A stretch of DNA of 64,000 nt from Tribonema minus (taxonomy: Eukaryota > Sar > Xanthophyceae > Tribonematales > Tribonemataceae), in contig JAFCMP010000145.1 of the NCBI GenBank assembly GCA_017506865.1, positions 102,970 to 166,969 on the forward strand. The letters are read 5' to 3'. A program made the position numbers and the translations under genes. Below are positions 28,901 to 37,985 of this stretch, piece after piece. The notes below the pieces were generated by a model. It ran no database searches, was not told the DNA's origin, and saw only the letters and a list, made by a program, of their open reading frames with translations. Numbering within the stretch: position 1 is the first letter of the stretch; each line of letters opens with the position of its first letter.

Positions 28901-31413
28901 GTGCCGATGAAGTAGTCGAGGAAGTCCGGCAGCTGTGCTGCTACCCATTCCGCTGCCGCCAGGACGAACACCATGTTGAAGGCATTCTTGAGGTCCAGCA
29001 TGAACTGCCAGTGACCGAGCTCATACGCGAGTTTGCCGGCCATGGCCGCTTTCTCCGCTCCTGCTGAGACGGCTACCCCATACTGCCCGTCTGGCTCAAG
29101 GAGCTCCGCCAGGAAGTCTTTGCGGTCTGCCACGTACACCGAAGTGCATAGTCGCTGCAGCACCTCGCCGCAAACGATGGGCCGCTGCTTAGCTGTACCA
29201 TCTTCCTGTTGTTCTGCAAGTGGCGTCAGGCGCCCCGCGCCATGCAACTGCCAGAAGGCATCCGGCAGCCGCGCAGCCTCCCGCATAACGGTCTGAAGCC
29301 ACCGTGTGAGGACAGCAGCAAACTCATGCCGTCCCCAGCTTGTGCGTAGCGCATCCTGCAGGTGGCTGTAGCGCAGCCCCGATGGGCCTGCTCCACTGTA
29401 AGGGCTTGCTCGCTGGATGAGCTTGGCAACCGTCTCTGGCTCAATTCCCTCCCCCTGTAACAGGCTGAGTTCTGCTGGCATGTCGGCTGCTTTCGCCACA
29501 AGCTGATCAACCATGCCGGATAGCTCATGGAGTTGTTCCCCTGGCGCAGCGGGGGGGTGTTTGGACTGCATGGCGGCAAAGCAGTCATCATCAGGTATCG
29601 CCACCGTTTTGGGCTGAAGGAAACGCGCTGCCTGCTGTAGCCCCCCCCGTGTGCCCATGCACTGTAGGACGTAGGCGTTGATCGCTGCCTCCGTTTGCTG
29701 GCGCGCGCGCCAGCGCCGGTGCGCACGCGCGTGTGCGAGGAGCGCTGGCACCAACCGGTCAAGCTCACCGCGTGCCAACATTCTGATTCTGTCGGAGCGA
29801 GTGATGCCAGGTGCGCCATCGGTGGAGGTGATGAGTGATGGCATGAGGTGGTGTAGAATCGTGGATCTTTGCAGTCGCTGCACCCGCCCTGCGGAATCTG
29901 GCTCCCGCGCCGCATTGACGAACATCGTCATTGTGTGTGCCAACAGATGTGTTGCTGCGTTCTCCAGTGCAGCTCCCACATAGCGACGATTGCGTGGTCT
30001 AGCAAGGCTTCTAGTTGTCGCGAACTGCAGCTTGCACAGCTCATCGAGGCTGATGCTGTCAAGCACTGCTGCGACTGCGGGGGTTGAGATGGTCCACGTG
30101 AAAAGCCCACCTGCCCCACCTGCTGCGCCTGCAGGGCCTGGCGCTGCCGCTGCTGTCGCCGCACCTGCCGCTCTGGGGCCCCCTCCGCCGCCGCCGCGGC
30201 CGCCACGACCACAGCCTCGTCCGCCGCTGTCGCTGCTGCGACCGCTGCCACGGCCACCGCGGCCGTTTTGAGTTCGCGCGCCACTGCCGCTGTTGCTAGC
30301 ACCGCCGCTGCGGCTGCTGGCATCACTGCTGCGGCCGTTGCCAGCGCCGCTGTCCTTAGTACCGGCTGCACTGCCGCCGCCGGCACCGCTGCTGCTGCCG
30401 CCTCCGGTTCTGCTGCCGCTAGTCGCTCTGCTACTGCTGATGTCTGCATCATTGCTGCCGCTGCGAACGCGTCCTCCATTGCCACGTCCGCGCCCTCCAC
30501 TGCGACCCCGACCCCCTCGTGTAGCACTGCTGCCCCCACGTTCCGGCCTCTTCGAGCTGCCGGAGGAGCTGCTGCCACCAGCCTGAGCAGCAGGTGCCTG
30601 CTGCGCGTGCGCTGGTCCCTTTGCGTAGGGGTTGCCGATGGGTGTGCACGCCGGTTGCTGCTGTGGCAGCGACGTGGTAGCTGTTGCCGTCGATGCATCA
30701 GGTGCTAGCGGTGCTGCTGATGCTGTTGTTGACAATGTTGCCGCCACTGCAGCGGGTGAAGTGATAGGCCTGCATTTGCGGCAGTGCTTGCCCGCGCTGG
30801 CATCGCTGCTGTCCACTCTGAATGTCTTGTTGGCATGAAACAGGTTTTTGCACAAGGCACACTCGGTGTAGATGGTTTGCAAGTGCGACGTGCTGAGGTC
30901 GGAGCGCTCCAGGAACGTTGTTGCTGTCCCACTGTGGTGTTTGCGCTGGTGCTTCGCCGCGATGTGGGCGTTTAACCTCTGCTGTAACGAGAGCAGCGAC
31001 ATGCCCTTCTTCACCACGAGGTCGCATAAGTTGCACTTGTACTCCGGGTCCGCACTGCCTCCACCTCCAGCTTCGTCGTCTAGCATCAGAGGTTGCTGTT
31101 CCAGACTGTTATGACCTGTTCTAGAGCGCTTGACTGCACTTTGCCCGCCCGTGTGCTCCCCTTCGCCTGTTTGATCGGAAATTGACCAACCGTCATTCTG
31201 TACCCTCTTGCGTTTGTGCGCTGCGCGTCCGTCTCCAGTTGCTCTGCTGCTGCCACTCGTGCCATCGTCCTGTTGACAAGCGCCATTGCCATCTGCAGCA
31301 CTGGTGCTAATATCCTGCGCTTGTGCGCACGCTAGATCGGATTCCTTGCATTTCTGCGCTGATTCAGAGTTGGCAATACGGGCCTCCCGCCGCCGCCATG
31401 ATATTCTTTTCAT
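25967..31413 (-). mobile_element. RLE-A, near-complete non-LTR retrotransposon
   Basis: The element has one long ORF, a 3' untranslated region of about 105 bases ending in AATTAATAAAAA, and the adjoining AGTAC of the target. Other copies of the same 3' end are at 3813, 21588, 33414 and 56551-57382. The 5' end and its target-site duplication could not be found, so the upstream limit is set at the start codon. The intact frame and a near-identical truncated copy at 56815 suggest recent activity. Confidence 0.88.
26074..31413 (-). CDS. RLE-A polyprotein: zinc fingers, reverse transcriptase, restriction-like endonuclease
   Basis: A single 1,779-residue frame starting at ATG (MKRISWRRREAR). Domains: C2H2 finger (C127, C130, H150, H155); second Cys cluster (C185, C188, C211, C214); Gly/Arg/Ser-rich, RGG-like region at about 285-435; reverse transcriptase with motif A LDLKNAF (about 806-812, Asp807), motif B region QGDP (866-869) and catalytic YMDD (902-905); a long alanine-rich linker (about 1140-1420); zinc knuckle CX2CX8HX3C (C1545, C1548, H1557, C1561); and a restriction-like endonuclease with R1612-x-D1614, MVDVT (Asp1639) and K1669 to Y1673. 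This order is that of R2/NeSL/CRE-type elements, which nick a target and copy their RNA there. All catalytic positions I can check are present. The alanine-rich linker between RT and nuclease is unusually large. Confidence 0.9.
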   Translation of the reverse strand: MKRISWRRREARIANSESAQKCKESDLACAQAQDISTSAADGNGACQQDDGTSGSSRATGDGRAAHKRKRVQNDGWSISDQTGEGEHTGGQSAVKRSRTGHNSLEQQPLMLDDEAGGGGSADPEYKCNLCDLVVKKGMSLLSLQQRLNAHIAAKHQRKHHSGTATTFLERSDLSTSHLQTIYTECALCKNLFHANKTFRVDSSDASAGKHCRKCRPITSPAAVAATLSTTASAAPLAPDASTATATTSLPQQQPACTPIGNPYAKGPAHAQQAPAAQAGGSSSSGSSKRPERGGSSATRGGRGRSGGRGRGNGGRVRSGSNDADISSSRATSGSRTGGGSSSGAGGGSAAGTKDSGAGNGRSSDASSRSGGASNSGSGARTQNGRGGRGSGRSSDSGGRGCGRGGRGGGGGGPRAAGAATAAAAPGPAGAAGGAGGLFTWTISTPAVAAVLDSISLDELCKLQFATTRSLARPRNRRYVGAALENAATHLLAHTMTMFVNAAREPDSAGRVQRLQRSTILHHLMPSLITSTDGAPGITRSDRIRMLARGELDRLVPALLAHARAHRRWRARQQTEAAINAYVLQCMGTRGGLQQAARFLQPKTVAIPDDDCFAAMQSKHPPAAPGEQLHELSGMVDQLVAKAADMPAELSLLQGEGIEPETVAKLIQRASPYSGAGPSGLRYSHLQDALRTSWGRHEFAAVLTRWLQTVMREAARLPDAFWQLHGAGRLTPLAEQQEDGTAKQRPIVCGEVLQRLCTSVYVADRKDFLAELLEPDGQYGVAVSAGAEKAAMAGKLAYELGHWQFMLDLKNAFNMVFVLAAAEWVAAQLPDFLDYFIGTYVRTRPRLLFQHVDGSTRIIMSQRGFKQGDPAAPMLFCGAIAQCLKRFNEAAAAQRARRRMGAYMDDANVRTGACTLTQDDIQAVAQLKQHFAEVGLELNLTKSRALPGRGHVVTDHERQLLQQLGVQLVGDTDENQNRGAVLLGVPVGHSSFVDAWLRREAGAGGAGARFAERCARLTSPRAMFRLLRYCVVPRMTYCLRTIPTTQTAPAAKEWDRVTQWVLEHSMGLQPPGQTWRQFEQSGAHFHLAAHGPALQQARLPTRHGGLGITSACDIADAAYVAGTLQALQPALSGWAGVLQQAAPQAAADNAAEDAATQAAPAAAAAAPAPAASAAATVTAAAAVASGGATAPAAATASAAGRAYGAAIPATHDAAAAGSGAAAAAQAAPAAAAAAAAHGATTPAAAAAAAAAAAPASEAAAAAAAHVAPQVASAASLTAASTAAAAGIGNTAATGPTSLRAAAAPATGAASAGGAATVPAATAAMAVAAANAAGAAPTPAAAATPLAAAATAGGTAAAPAHAAAAAVNSGAARSTPAMLQGAAAAEVARLPLMQTIATAATSLRAATGDKLEHILPPALTPLQQQPPTQQPPLRPTAGGGTGADAACVLDASALQLQCSLKRPNQSALADAVATELADKVEADLQQLPQGTQRTQALARFRSQRHMHSIGMAFLNEPMYSTTASFDGLSWQLAVKRAIGVEEQTAGCKLCGKSPGGTLHARLCQAPRVKAHDTIVHNSVKRATQRLLRQYLKTGLVDEDYTPFLGSAGPPGSRRMDIVLPADAFPVTGYDDPTRHLPLMVDVTCFEAQVASRAAKTAADPERCCRDQEAAKTTHYSGHYDQNCYKLATLAIGSFGSIGEQGRKLLEAVATEYASRMSVPGGARPKALKGIALARLRSALSAALHMAYSGRVMTHMAESRGGGHMEEDVGEDPEMPFGGGGV

Positions 31414-32040
31414 GATCTCTGCTACGCCATGGTGCTACATGCTACAGCTACATACCTATCCGCAAGTACTTGTCAATACTACTAGTAGGATCAGGCATTC
31501 TGTAAGAACAGTCATATACCAGCGCTGTGCAGCCAATGCATTGACGACAACGAAGCTCCCTCTCACCATCCTCTCTCACATTGCTAACAAATTAGCAGAG
31601 TCTTGTAAACAAGGACCGCCATGTGTGCACACATAAGGTGCCTCGTTTGATGATGCCACAGAATGCCATGGAAGCAGATGTGTTTGCTCGCCACAAAAGC
31701 ACACTTGGCATTGACTGGCCTGCGATGTGCGCACTGCGTGTGCAACGTGACATTTATGAACGGGAAGGCACAGCCTGTGTTGTGTTGTCGGACAAATGCG
31801 CCTCGAATTTAGGGTCAGTATTAGCACATCTCCTTGCGCGTTTGAAGCAGAGACTGCTAGCTGTAACACAGTCAATTCATCAAAACAAGGTCAAGAATAT
31901 ATGTGCTCTGGCTCCAGACATCTGTCAATGTGGTGATTTCTACTGTACGAATTCAAATGGTGCTATCATGTCTGCTTCAAATCAAGTCCCCCCTTGCTGT
32001 TCATCATGATGGCTACAGGTGATAAACGTTTAAACCACAG
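31414..32040. other. Region upstream of RLE-A, no gene supported
   Basis: It may contain the RLE-A 5' untranslated region. A plus-strand ORF of 128 codons (31623-32009) has no recognisable features. It may be chance or a poorly conserved upstream part of the exon at 32041. Confidence 0.35.
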
Positions 32041-32169
32041 CTGCAGCAAATGCAGGCAAAGGGGCAGGCCCAGGTGGGGCTGATATCGATGGCCGAGACG
32101 GCGCTCTCCGAGGAAGTTGACAACTTCATTCAGCACCACAGCCCTGGTTATGTCGTGGATGATGAAGAG
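32041..32169 (+). CDS. Isolated exon, unknown protein
   Basis: Forty-three codons between AACCACAG and GTCAGT, phase 0 at both ends. The translation includes MAETALSEEVDNFIQHHSPG and ends in acidic VVDDEE. It is amphipathic and protein-like, but no family was recognised. A decayed echo of its 3' end seems to follow at about 32240-32275. Partner exons were not found. Confidence 0.45.
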
Positions 32170-33402
32170 GTCAGTCTTGATGATGTTATCCAGTCCTAAG
32201 TAAAGCTCGAGGATTCGTAGGAACTGGATGACATCATTGAGCACCAATTAGGACCGGATGACCTCATCATCGTATAATGTGTTGATTGGGGAACAAGCAA
32301 CACATTGGAGGAAAGGAAGGAGTTTTTTGTGCGCATTATACGCTGCCCAAAGAGGTTGTGGACCGTGCGACGATGTATCATTGCGTGCATCAATGGACCA
32401 TCCGGCAACAAGCAGGGAAACAAAACAGGAAACGCGCTTGGGAAACAAGAAATCCATTCATACATACCAAGACCACTCCCACCATGGAGAAAGTGGCCTC
32501 AAACACTCACAATAATGACATTCATCACGCATCATACACCGCCGTCACCGGTGCCTTCTATCCAGGATTGCGCCTGGCGAGCGCTTCCCGTCCTTCTCCT
32601 TCACTGCTTGCCTCCTGCAAAATGAGATTACGAAACGCAGGGCGCGTACGAATAGTGTGCGTGCATGAGTACATGCGATGCAATGGACAGCCTCAGCGAT
32701 GCAAGATGAATTCACCTGTCAAGTATACAGCCTTAGGTAGTACCGGCGGTTGCGGGTGGTTGGGATATTTTGATGCAATCATCAGCAACGGCACCGCTTG
32801 CGGCCATGCGGCACACAAAACGTCGCGTTGCAAGCATATACCATGAGTAATACATTCATACTTGTCTACTGCTCGAAGCACAAGTTTTCTCTGCCTGGTC
32901 ATCAGGTAGGCTAGCTACCCAACCCAAGTAAGGTTCAACTCACGAAGTTTGTGAAGTTGAAGTTGACAAGCCTGACAACTCAACAGGTAGTCTGGGCTCC
33001 TACGAAATCAATCCTGCGCAGCACTACTTTCTGAGTGTACGCTGATGCTAGCAACCAGATGCATCAATGCATCTGTTGGCGTGCGGCTGTCATGTACGTG
33101 TACCAATTCTTGCTCAGGGGGCGAACTTCTGAGCATACAGCACTGCGGTGTACTGCTTTCAAGCTGACACCATTGCGACAACGACTTGCCATTGGCATCA
33201 CCATCGCCTGCGTGCAGGCTACCACTAGCGCGCACATGTATACAAACATTCCTTGTGAACATGTCACGAACCTGTGATGGCCGCGCACCAACCGGTTCAC
33301 CGCCGTGCCGCAATTTTCTGTAGATTGGACCCGCAAGCGCACGTACAATGTGGGGCAGGTGGTCAGTATTGTCAGGGCATCGTACTCACAATGAGAATGA
33401 TC
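32170..33402. other. No supported gene
   Basis: ORFs of 60-190 codons occur on both strands but have no domain signature, repeat structure or paired splice sites that I could recognise. Confidence 0.4.
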
Positions 33403-33413
33403 ATGCATGTACT

Positions 33414-33692
33414 TTTATTAAAATTCCGGCTCAGGGCTTGAAACAACCCAGATGGTGGATGCCATGGACTTACAACCAGAATCTACAGGTGTCTTTGTGA
33501 ACACCTTGAAAGTGTTCTCAAAGCGCATTGCTGAGCACTTCTAAACCACATCGCCACATGGCACCCCCCCCCCCTCCAAACCCTCGTTCATCTGCTCCGC
33601 CTTGCACGCCATGTGCGTCATAACATGCAAAGAGTACGCCATGTGGAGCGCTGACGACAGAGCTGAGCAGATGCGCGCCAGTGCTATCATAT
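33414..33692 (-). mobile_element. Diverged, 5'-truncated RLE-A copy
   Basis: On the minus strand it matches the last about 60 codons (the MAYSGRVM-like end, frame broken) and the 3' untranslated end of RLE-A. It finishes in GGAATTTTAATAAA beside AGTACATGCAT. The putative duplication is ATGCATGTACT (33403-33413) and ATGCCTGTACT (33693-33703) on the plus strand, 10 of 11 matching. Sequence divergence marks it as an older insertion. Confidence 0.75.
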
Positions 33693-33703
33693 ATGCCTGT
33701 ACT

Positions 33704-34213
33704 TCAAATCTTCACGGCATGTACTTCAAAAAGTCACGCTCAACGCGCGTCAACAGCATTGCGGACGCTCATGCGAATGAATTCTGCTTTGTGTGGGCAA
33801 CTTGCTGTCTGCAGGCGCATGCTGAAACGTATGTCAGTGTGTGCGTGTGCGTGTGTGATATGCACATGCCATGTCTGCGTATGTGCGGCAAAGCCGGAAC
33901 CTGCCATGGCATTCGGACGGCATTGCTGTTTCTTGCCAAGGCTGCCTGCTGCCTGAATCAGCCCATCAAGTGGACGCACTACTCTCCGCGTTCAAATACA
34001 CACACGAGGCGCATCTACATTCAGCAGCTCTCAGCAGCTGTGCAATATCATAGCAGGCAAGCAGATGGCGAGTGCCATGCTCACGAGTGTCGTGCTACTG
34101 ATACACAGTGCGTTTGCAGCCAAATTATGACAAGTCGGCCTTCCCCCCGTACACGATCCATGCCCAGTGTGGTTGTTCTCGGCGTACAAACAGCGCCAGC
34201 TTGAGACACTTAC
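33704..34213. other. Probable intron sequence
   Basis: No exon was recognised. A GTGTGCGTGTGCGTGTG microsatellite is at about 33836-33860. Confidence 0.4.
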
Positions 34214-34324
34214 CGCAACCAGCTGCGCGCGCTGCTTCTTCAGTTCTTCAATGCTGGCCTTTGTGGCCGCCAGGTCACTGCACAGTCGGTTGCGCAGTGC
34301 GAGCAGTCCGGTGATCCTCATCAC
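34214..34324 (-). CDS. Coiled-coil exon of an unidentified minus-strand gene
   Basis: Thirty-seven codons between GCTGACAG and GTAAGTG, phase 0 at both ends: VMRITGLLALRNRLCS, then LAATKASIEELKKQRAQLVA. The heptad-like pattern suggests a coiled coil. In phase with it upstream is a possible small exon at 38497-38471 (GPDHVVMRK then GTGAGT). A decayed echo of that exon lies near 34505-34545, downstream as the echo rule predicts. Function is unknown. Confidence 0.45.
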
Positions 34325-36580
34325 CTGTCAGCAAGTGGCAGTGTTCAAACAGTACTGAGTCTTCACTTTTCATCAACGTTTTTCGGTTGCGCCATACAAC
34401 ATTCACCGTCACGGTGCAGTGGTTGACGTCAACAAATGCTGAAACAAGACAGAAAATGGCGTCCTTCGCGGACACAAAGCACGCCATGTGAGTACCCACT
34501 TCCTTAAATCAGGGCGCTCGACGTCGTCAGGGCCCTCGACTGGAATGAATTCCGCCATGCTTTGCGTGGAAGATACGAGCGAGGCAATCTTCAGTTTAAG
34601 TGGTCAGTTCCAGGTGCTTCCTGAAATTATGACTTTGCCTGGAGCTTCACCATCAAAGCTACCGCTTTCTTTACTCTCCTAGGCATGTGGATCGCAGCTG
34701 CACACGGTCTGCAAAAAAGTGGAGAAGGTATGGGTCTCGCTGAAAGTGTTTCGACACAGGGTCATTTGCAAGTCCCGGGGCATCTGTGTGTGCGGCGGGA
34801 GCAAACCTAAACCATAATCCTGCTGCTGAGAGTTGTCATGCTGCCTTGCTGCTGAAATGAGCATGAGCATGCACAGAGGCCATGTTCAGTGTTGTTCCGC
34901 AATCTGCCTCAAAGCAAGATCACTGAGCTACAGAACGCTATGCTAATGGCAGATAGAGATCGGACACGCAGGATCGTCGTGGACTCACCGCAGCAGCTCT
35001 CCTGCCTCCACGCGTGAGCGGAGGTGTGTGATTGATTTGATGTTGCAGTGCTTTGATTTTGTTTTTTAAAGACCGAATAAACGCCGACGAGTGAAGAGAA
35101 GAGGTGAGAGCGAGCTAGCTAGCTAGCTTTTGTGACAGAGCTGCGGTAATGTTGGCAGGGTGCAAGTCAATCTGGCAGTGTGTTGATGCAACTGACGGGT
35201 CGGTCACAGCGCCATGACACACGTCCCAGATGACCACATCGGGGGTCATGTTGTTGTTGAAAATTATGACAAACAAGAGTTTCCACACGGTCACAAACCT
35301 GTAACACATGGCATGTACATGTGCCTTCAGTCCTATGGCAGCCTCGGTCGGCTCAGCCCAGCATGAGCATGATATCCCAGCATCTCAACACCCAGAGCCA
35401 AGCACAACCTCAGCATGGCCTGCCCGCATTCCTCAGCAACGATCTGCACCTTGGCTACAACCAAGTCAATTGCAAGACAATCCAGTCGCAATCGATTCAA
35501 AAAACAATAATGAATTGATGGCCTCGATGTGCAGGCACTTGCCTTGCCTTGACTGGCCTGCACTTCTTAGTGTCAGCTACTGGTGTCCAGCGTTTAAGTT
35601 TTGACTGTTGGTGCATGCGAACATTTGTGAACGAAGGTGGGCTGCACAGTGTGCTGCTTGAGACTTTAGTGGACCAAAGGTGGTGCTAGTTTACTGGCAC
35701 TGCGTTGTGCGCCTAGAGCTATACAGCCATGGCTCAGCGGCTCCGATTCAGGCTCTGCAATTGCATGCACAATCTAGGCCTGCAACAATTGTGCAAACTC
35801 GCTTGCGCGGATGCGCGTCAGTGCTATGGCTTTTAGGGCTGCCCATGTACACCACGCCACCCCACCCACTGGTGAACTCACTTCCACGCCGGCGAAACTG
35901 CCTCAAGGTTCATCTGAGTTAACTCACAAGACAACGCCCCGCTTCACTTACTTCCATAACAGTGGCGCACGTGTGCTGTGCACGAGTCAATTCAAGTATG
36001 GGGGACCTTCCTTCGAGTGATCATGTACGACGCTTCTACTTGACCAAAATTATCAGGGCGCGCATGTCGTGTCGTGCGCCTGCGCGCGCAGTCATGCGCG
36101 GCGACGCACACGGAGAGAGGCCATGAAGACCTTTTGTTGAAATTTTCAACGCGTATCAATAGCGTTTGCGCACCCACGCTAGAGAGAGAGAGACAGAGAG
36201 GGAGAGCGGGCAGGCGTGCCCATGGGGCCGAGAACCTGCCGTGCGGCGGGTGCCTTCGCGTGTTTTCGATGCGTGTTGCCTGAGGTCAGCCACCTTGACG
36301 TAATACTTCTATGTACAGCTACTCCAGACTTACCACAGTACAGTATGTGCAGAAAGCAGAGCGCCACGGGCTATCTGCACAAAAGCCGTCGAGTGCGGCG
36401 CGGCTAGGAGATCAGGTGGTCGCGCGGTGCGCAACGCAGCAACGTCAACCATGCGGGCCGAACGTAGTGCAAGCATAGGCAACTTCATGCGCGCGCAGCG
36501 CATGGTGCTCCAAGTAAAATGTGGCGTCCTTCCACAGCGTGAAACAACAATCACCAGTCCCAGGCTATTTGAATCATCAT
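34325..36580. other. Intronic or intergenic, no gene supported
   Basis: A minus-strand frame encoding CTVTVNVVWR (about 34390-34420) recurs as CCTVNVVWR near 38360-38385. Another minus-strand frame (KLLFVIIFNNNMTPDVVIWD) is at about 35215-35290. Neither has convincing exon borders. Simple repeats: AGCT tandem at 35113-35128 and GAGA-rich at 36181-36206. Confidence 0.3.
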
Positions 36581-36765
36581 CATGGACGGCAGCAGAAGGT
36601 GGAGAAAGAAAACAAGCCTGCTGCTCAATTGCAAATTGCTACATTTACTGCTGCAGTCAGTCAATGCTGAGCAGCTGCGGAATGCGCATAGAGCGCTTTC
36701 AAATTGTGTCTGTGAAGAGCTGCTAGTCAACTTGTTGGGCAAGCGATGCGTTTACAGCCTCCCCG
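36580..36765 (+). pseudogene. Degraded copy of the coding block at 41,690-41,875
   Basis: The plus strand encodes AAEGGERKQACCS, then, after a frame change, RALSNCVCEELLVNLLGKRC. The minus strand at 41690-41875 encodes the intact counterpart (AAADEEKKQARDSS to SRALGVREELLVYLLGKHC). The two are inverted paralogues about 5 kb apart, and this one is frame-broken. Confidence 0.5.
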
Positions 36766-36959
36766 GCAAATCCATTGGACAGCTGCTCGGGGGTGTTTAC
36801 ATGCCCTTGCTTTGTTGCACTAGAGCCTTGAGAAGACATCCCCCAATCCAGTGCCTTGCGGTGCCTGCGAGGTCAGACAGAGCCAGCACACAGTTTGCAC
36901 GAAAAATATGAGTACTACTGAAACAATTATTATACGTCGACATGATATTGTGGTGTAAT

Positions 36960-37985
36960 CAGCGTGCGTCACAGGAAATGAGAGCTGAAGTTTGCAATTG
37001 CTTTAAGAGTGGGCAACAACACTTGATGACACCGTATGCAACTGCAGCCGAGCAGACTGTCATGAGTCAATTGGTCACACCTACTCAAACGCCTCAGCCG
37101 GTCGCTCGCAGTGAGAGAGAACGCATCAGCCGGTGGCATTGTTTCATGTGCAACCTGGCATTTGAAACCACTCATGACTGAAAAGCACATTGGATCCGTG
37201 AGTCAACCACAAACTCGCCGTGCATGTAACTCGCTCAAGGGCGCATCACTTGCCACCTTGGCATTAATGAGCCCAAGAGCATGGCCAACGTCGTCAGTAA
37301 TAGCCGTCACCTTGCGTAGCATTGCAAAACCTGTCAAGACTCAGTGGGCGACGCTCTCTCACCCAAACGCCTTAGCCGGTCGCTCGCAGTAAGGAAGAAC
37401 ATATCAGCCGGTGGCATTGTGTCAAGTGCAACATGGCATTTGACACCACTCATGACTGAAAAGCACCTTGGGTTTGTGACCCACCGTGCATGTAACTCAC
37501 TCAAGGGTGCGTACACTTGCCGCCTTGGCATTCATGAGCTCAAGAACATCACTCACGTCATCATAGACACGGTTGCCAGCCCTGCGTAGCAGTTTAAATC
37601 CATCTAGTGTATCCAGTGTTGCTACCCTACGGTATGTACAATCCCAAGAGCATGACCAACGTCATCAGTAATAGCCGTCACCTGGCGTAGCAAACCCTGT
37701 CAAGACTCAGTGGGCAGCGCTGCTCTCACCCAAACGCCTTAGCCGGTCGCTCGCAGTAAGGAAGAACACATCAGCCGGTGGCATTGTGTCAAGTGCAACA
37801 TGGCATGTAACACTACTCATGACTGAAAAGCACCTTGGGTTCATGACTCAGTCACAAACTTGCAGTGCATGTAACTCGCTCAAGGGCGCGAACACTTGCC
37901 ACCTTGGCATTCATGAGCTCAAGAACATCACTCACGTCATCATAGACACAGTTGCCAGCCCTGCGTAGCAGTTTAAAATGTCGCA
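36960..37985. repeat. Three tandem units of about 250-350 bp
   Basis: Units starting near 37085, 37365 and 37735 share GCATCAGCCGGTGGCATTGT, ACTCATGACTGAAAAGCAC and CTTGGCATTCATGAGCTCAA. On the minus strand parts read as protein-like (YDDVSDVLELMNAKAA; LTASDRLRRLGE). The array may therefore be exon-junction echoes of a minus-strand gene, but exon limits were not resolved. Confidence 0.6.

Noticed and set aside
36969-37190. Possible zinc finger WHCFMCNLAFETTH on the plus strand
   Set aside because: The repeat units more often keep a sensible frame on the minus strand, and the plus frame stops immediately after the motif.
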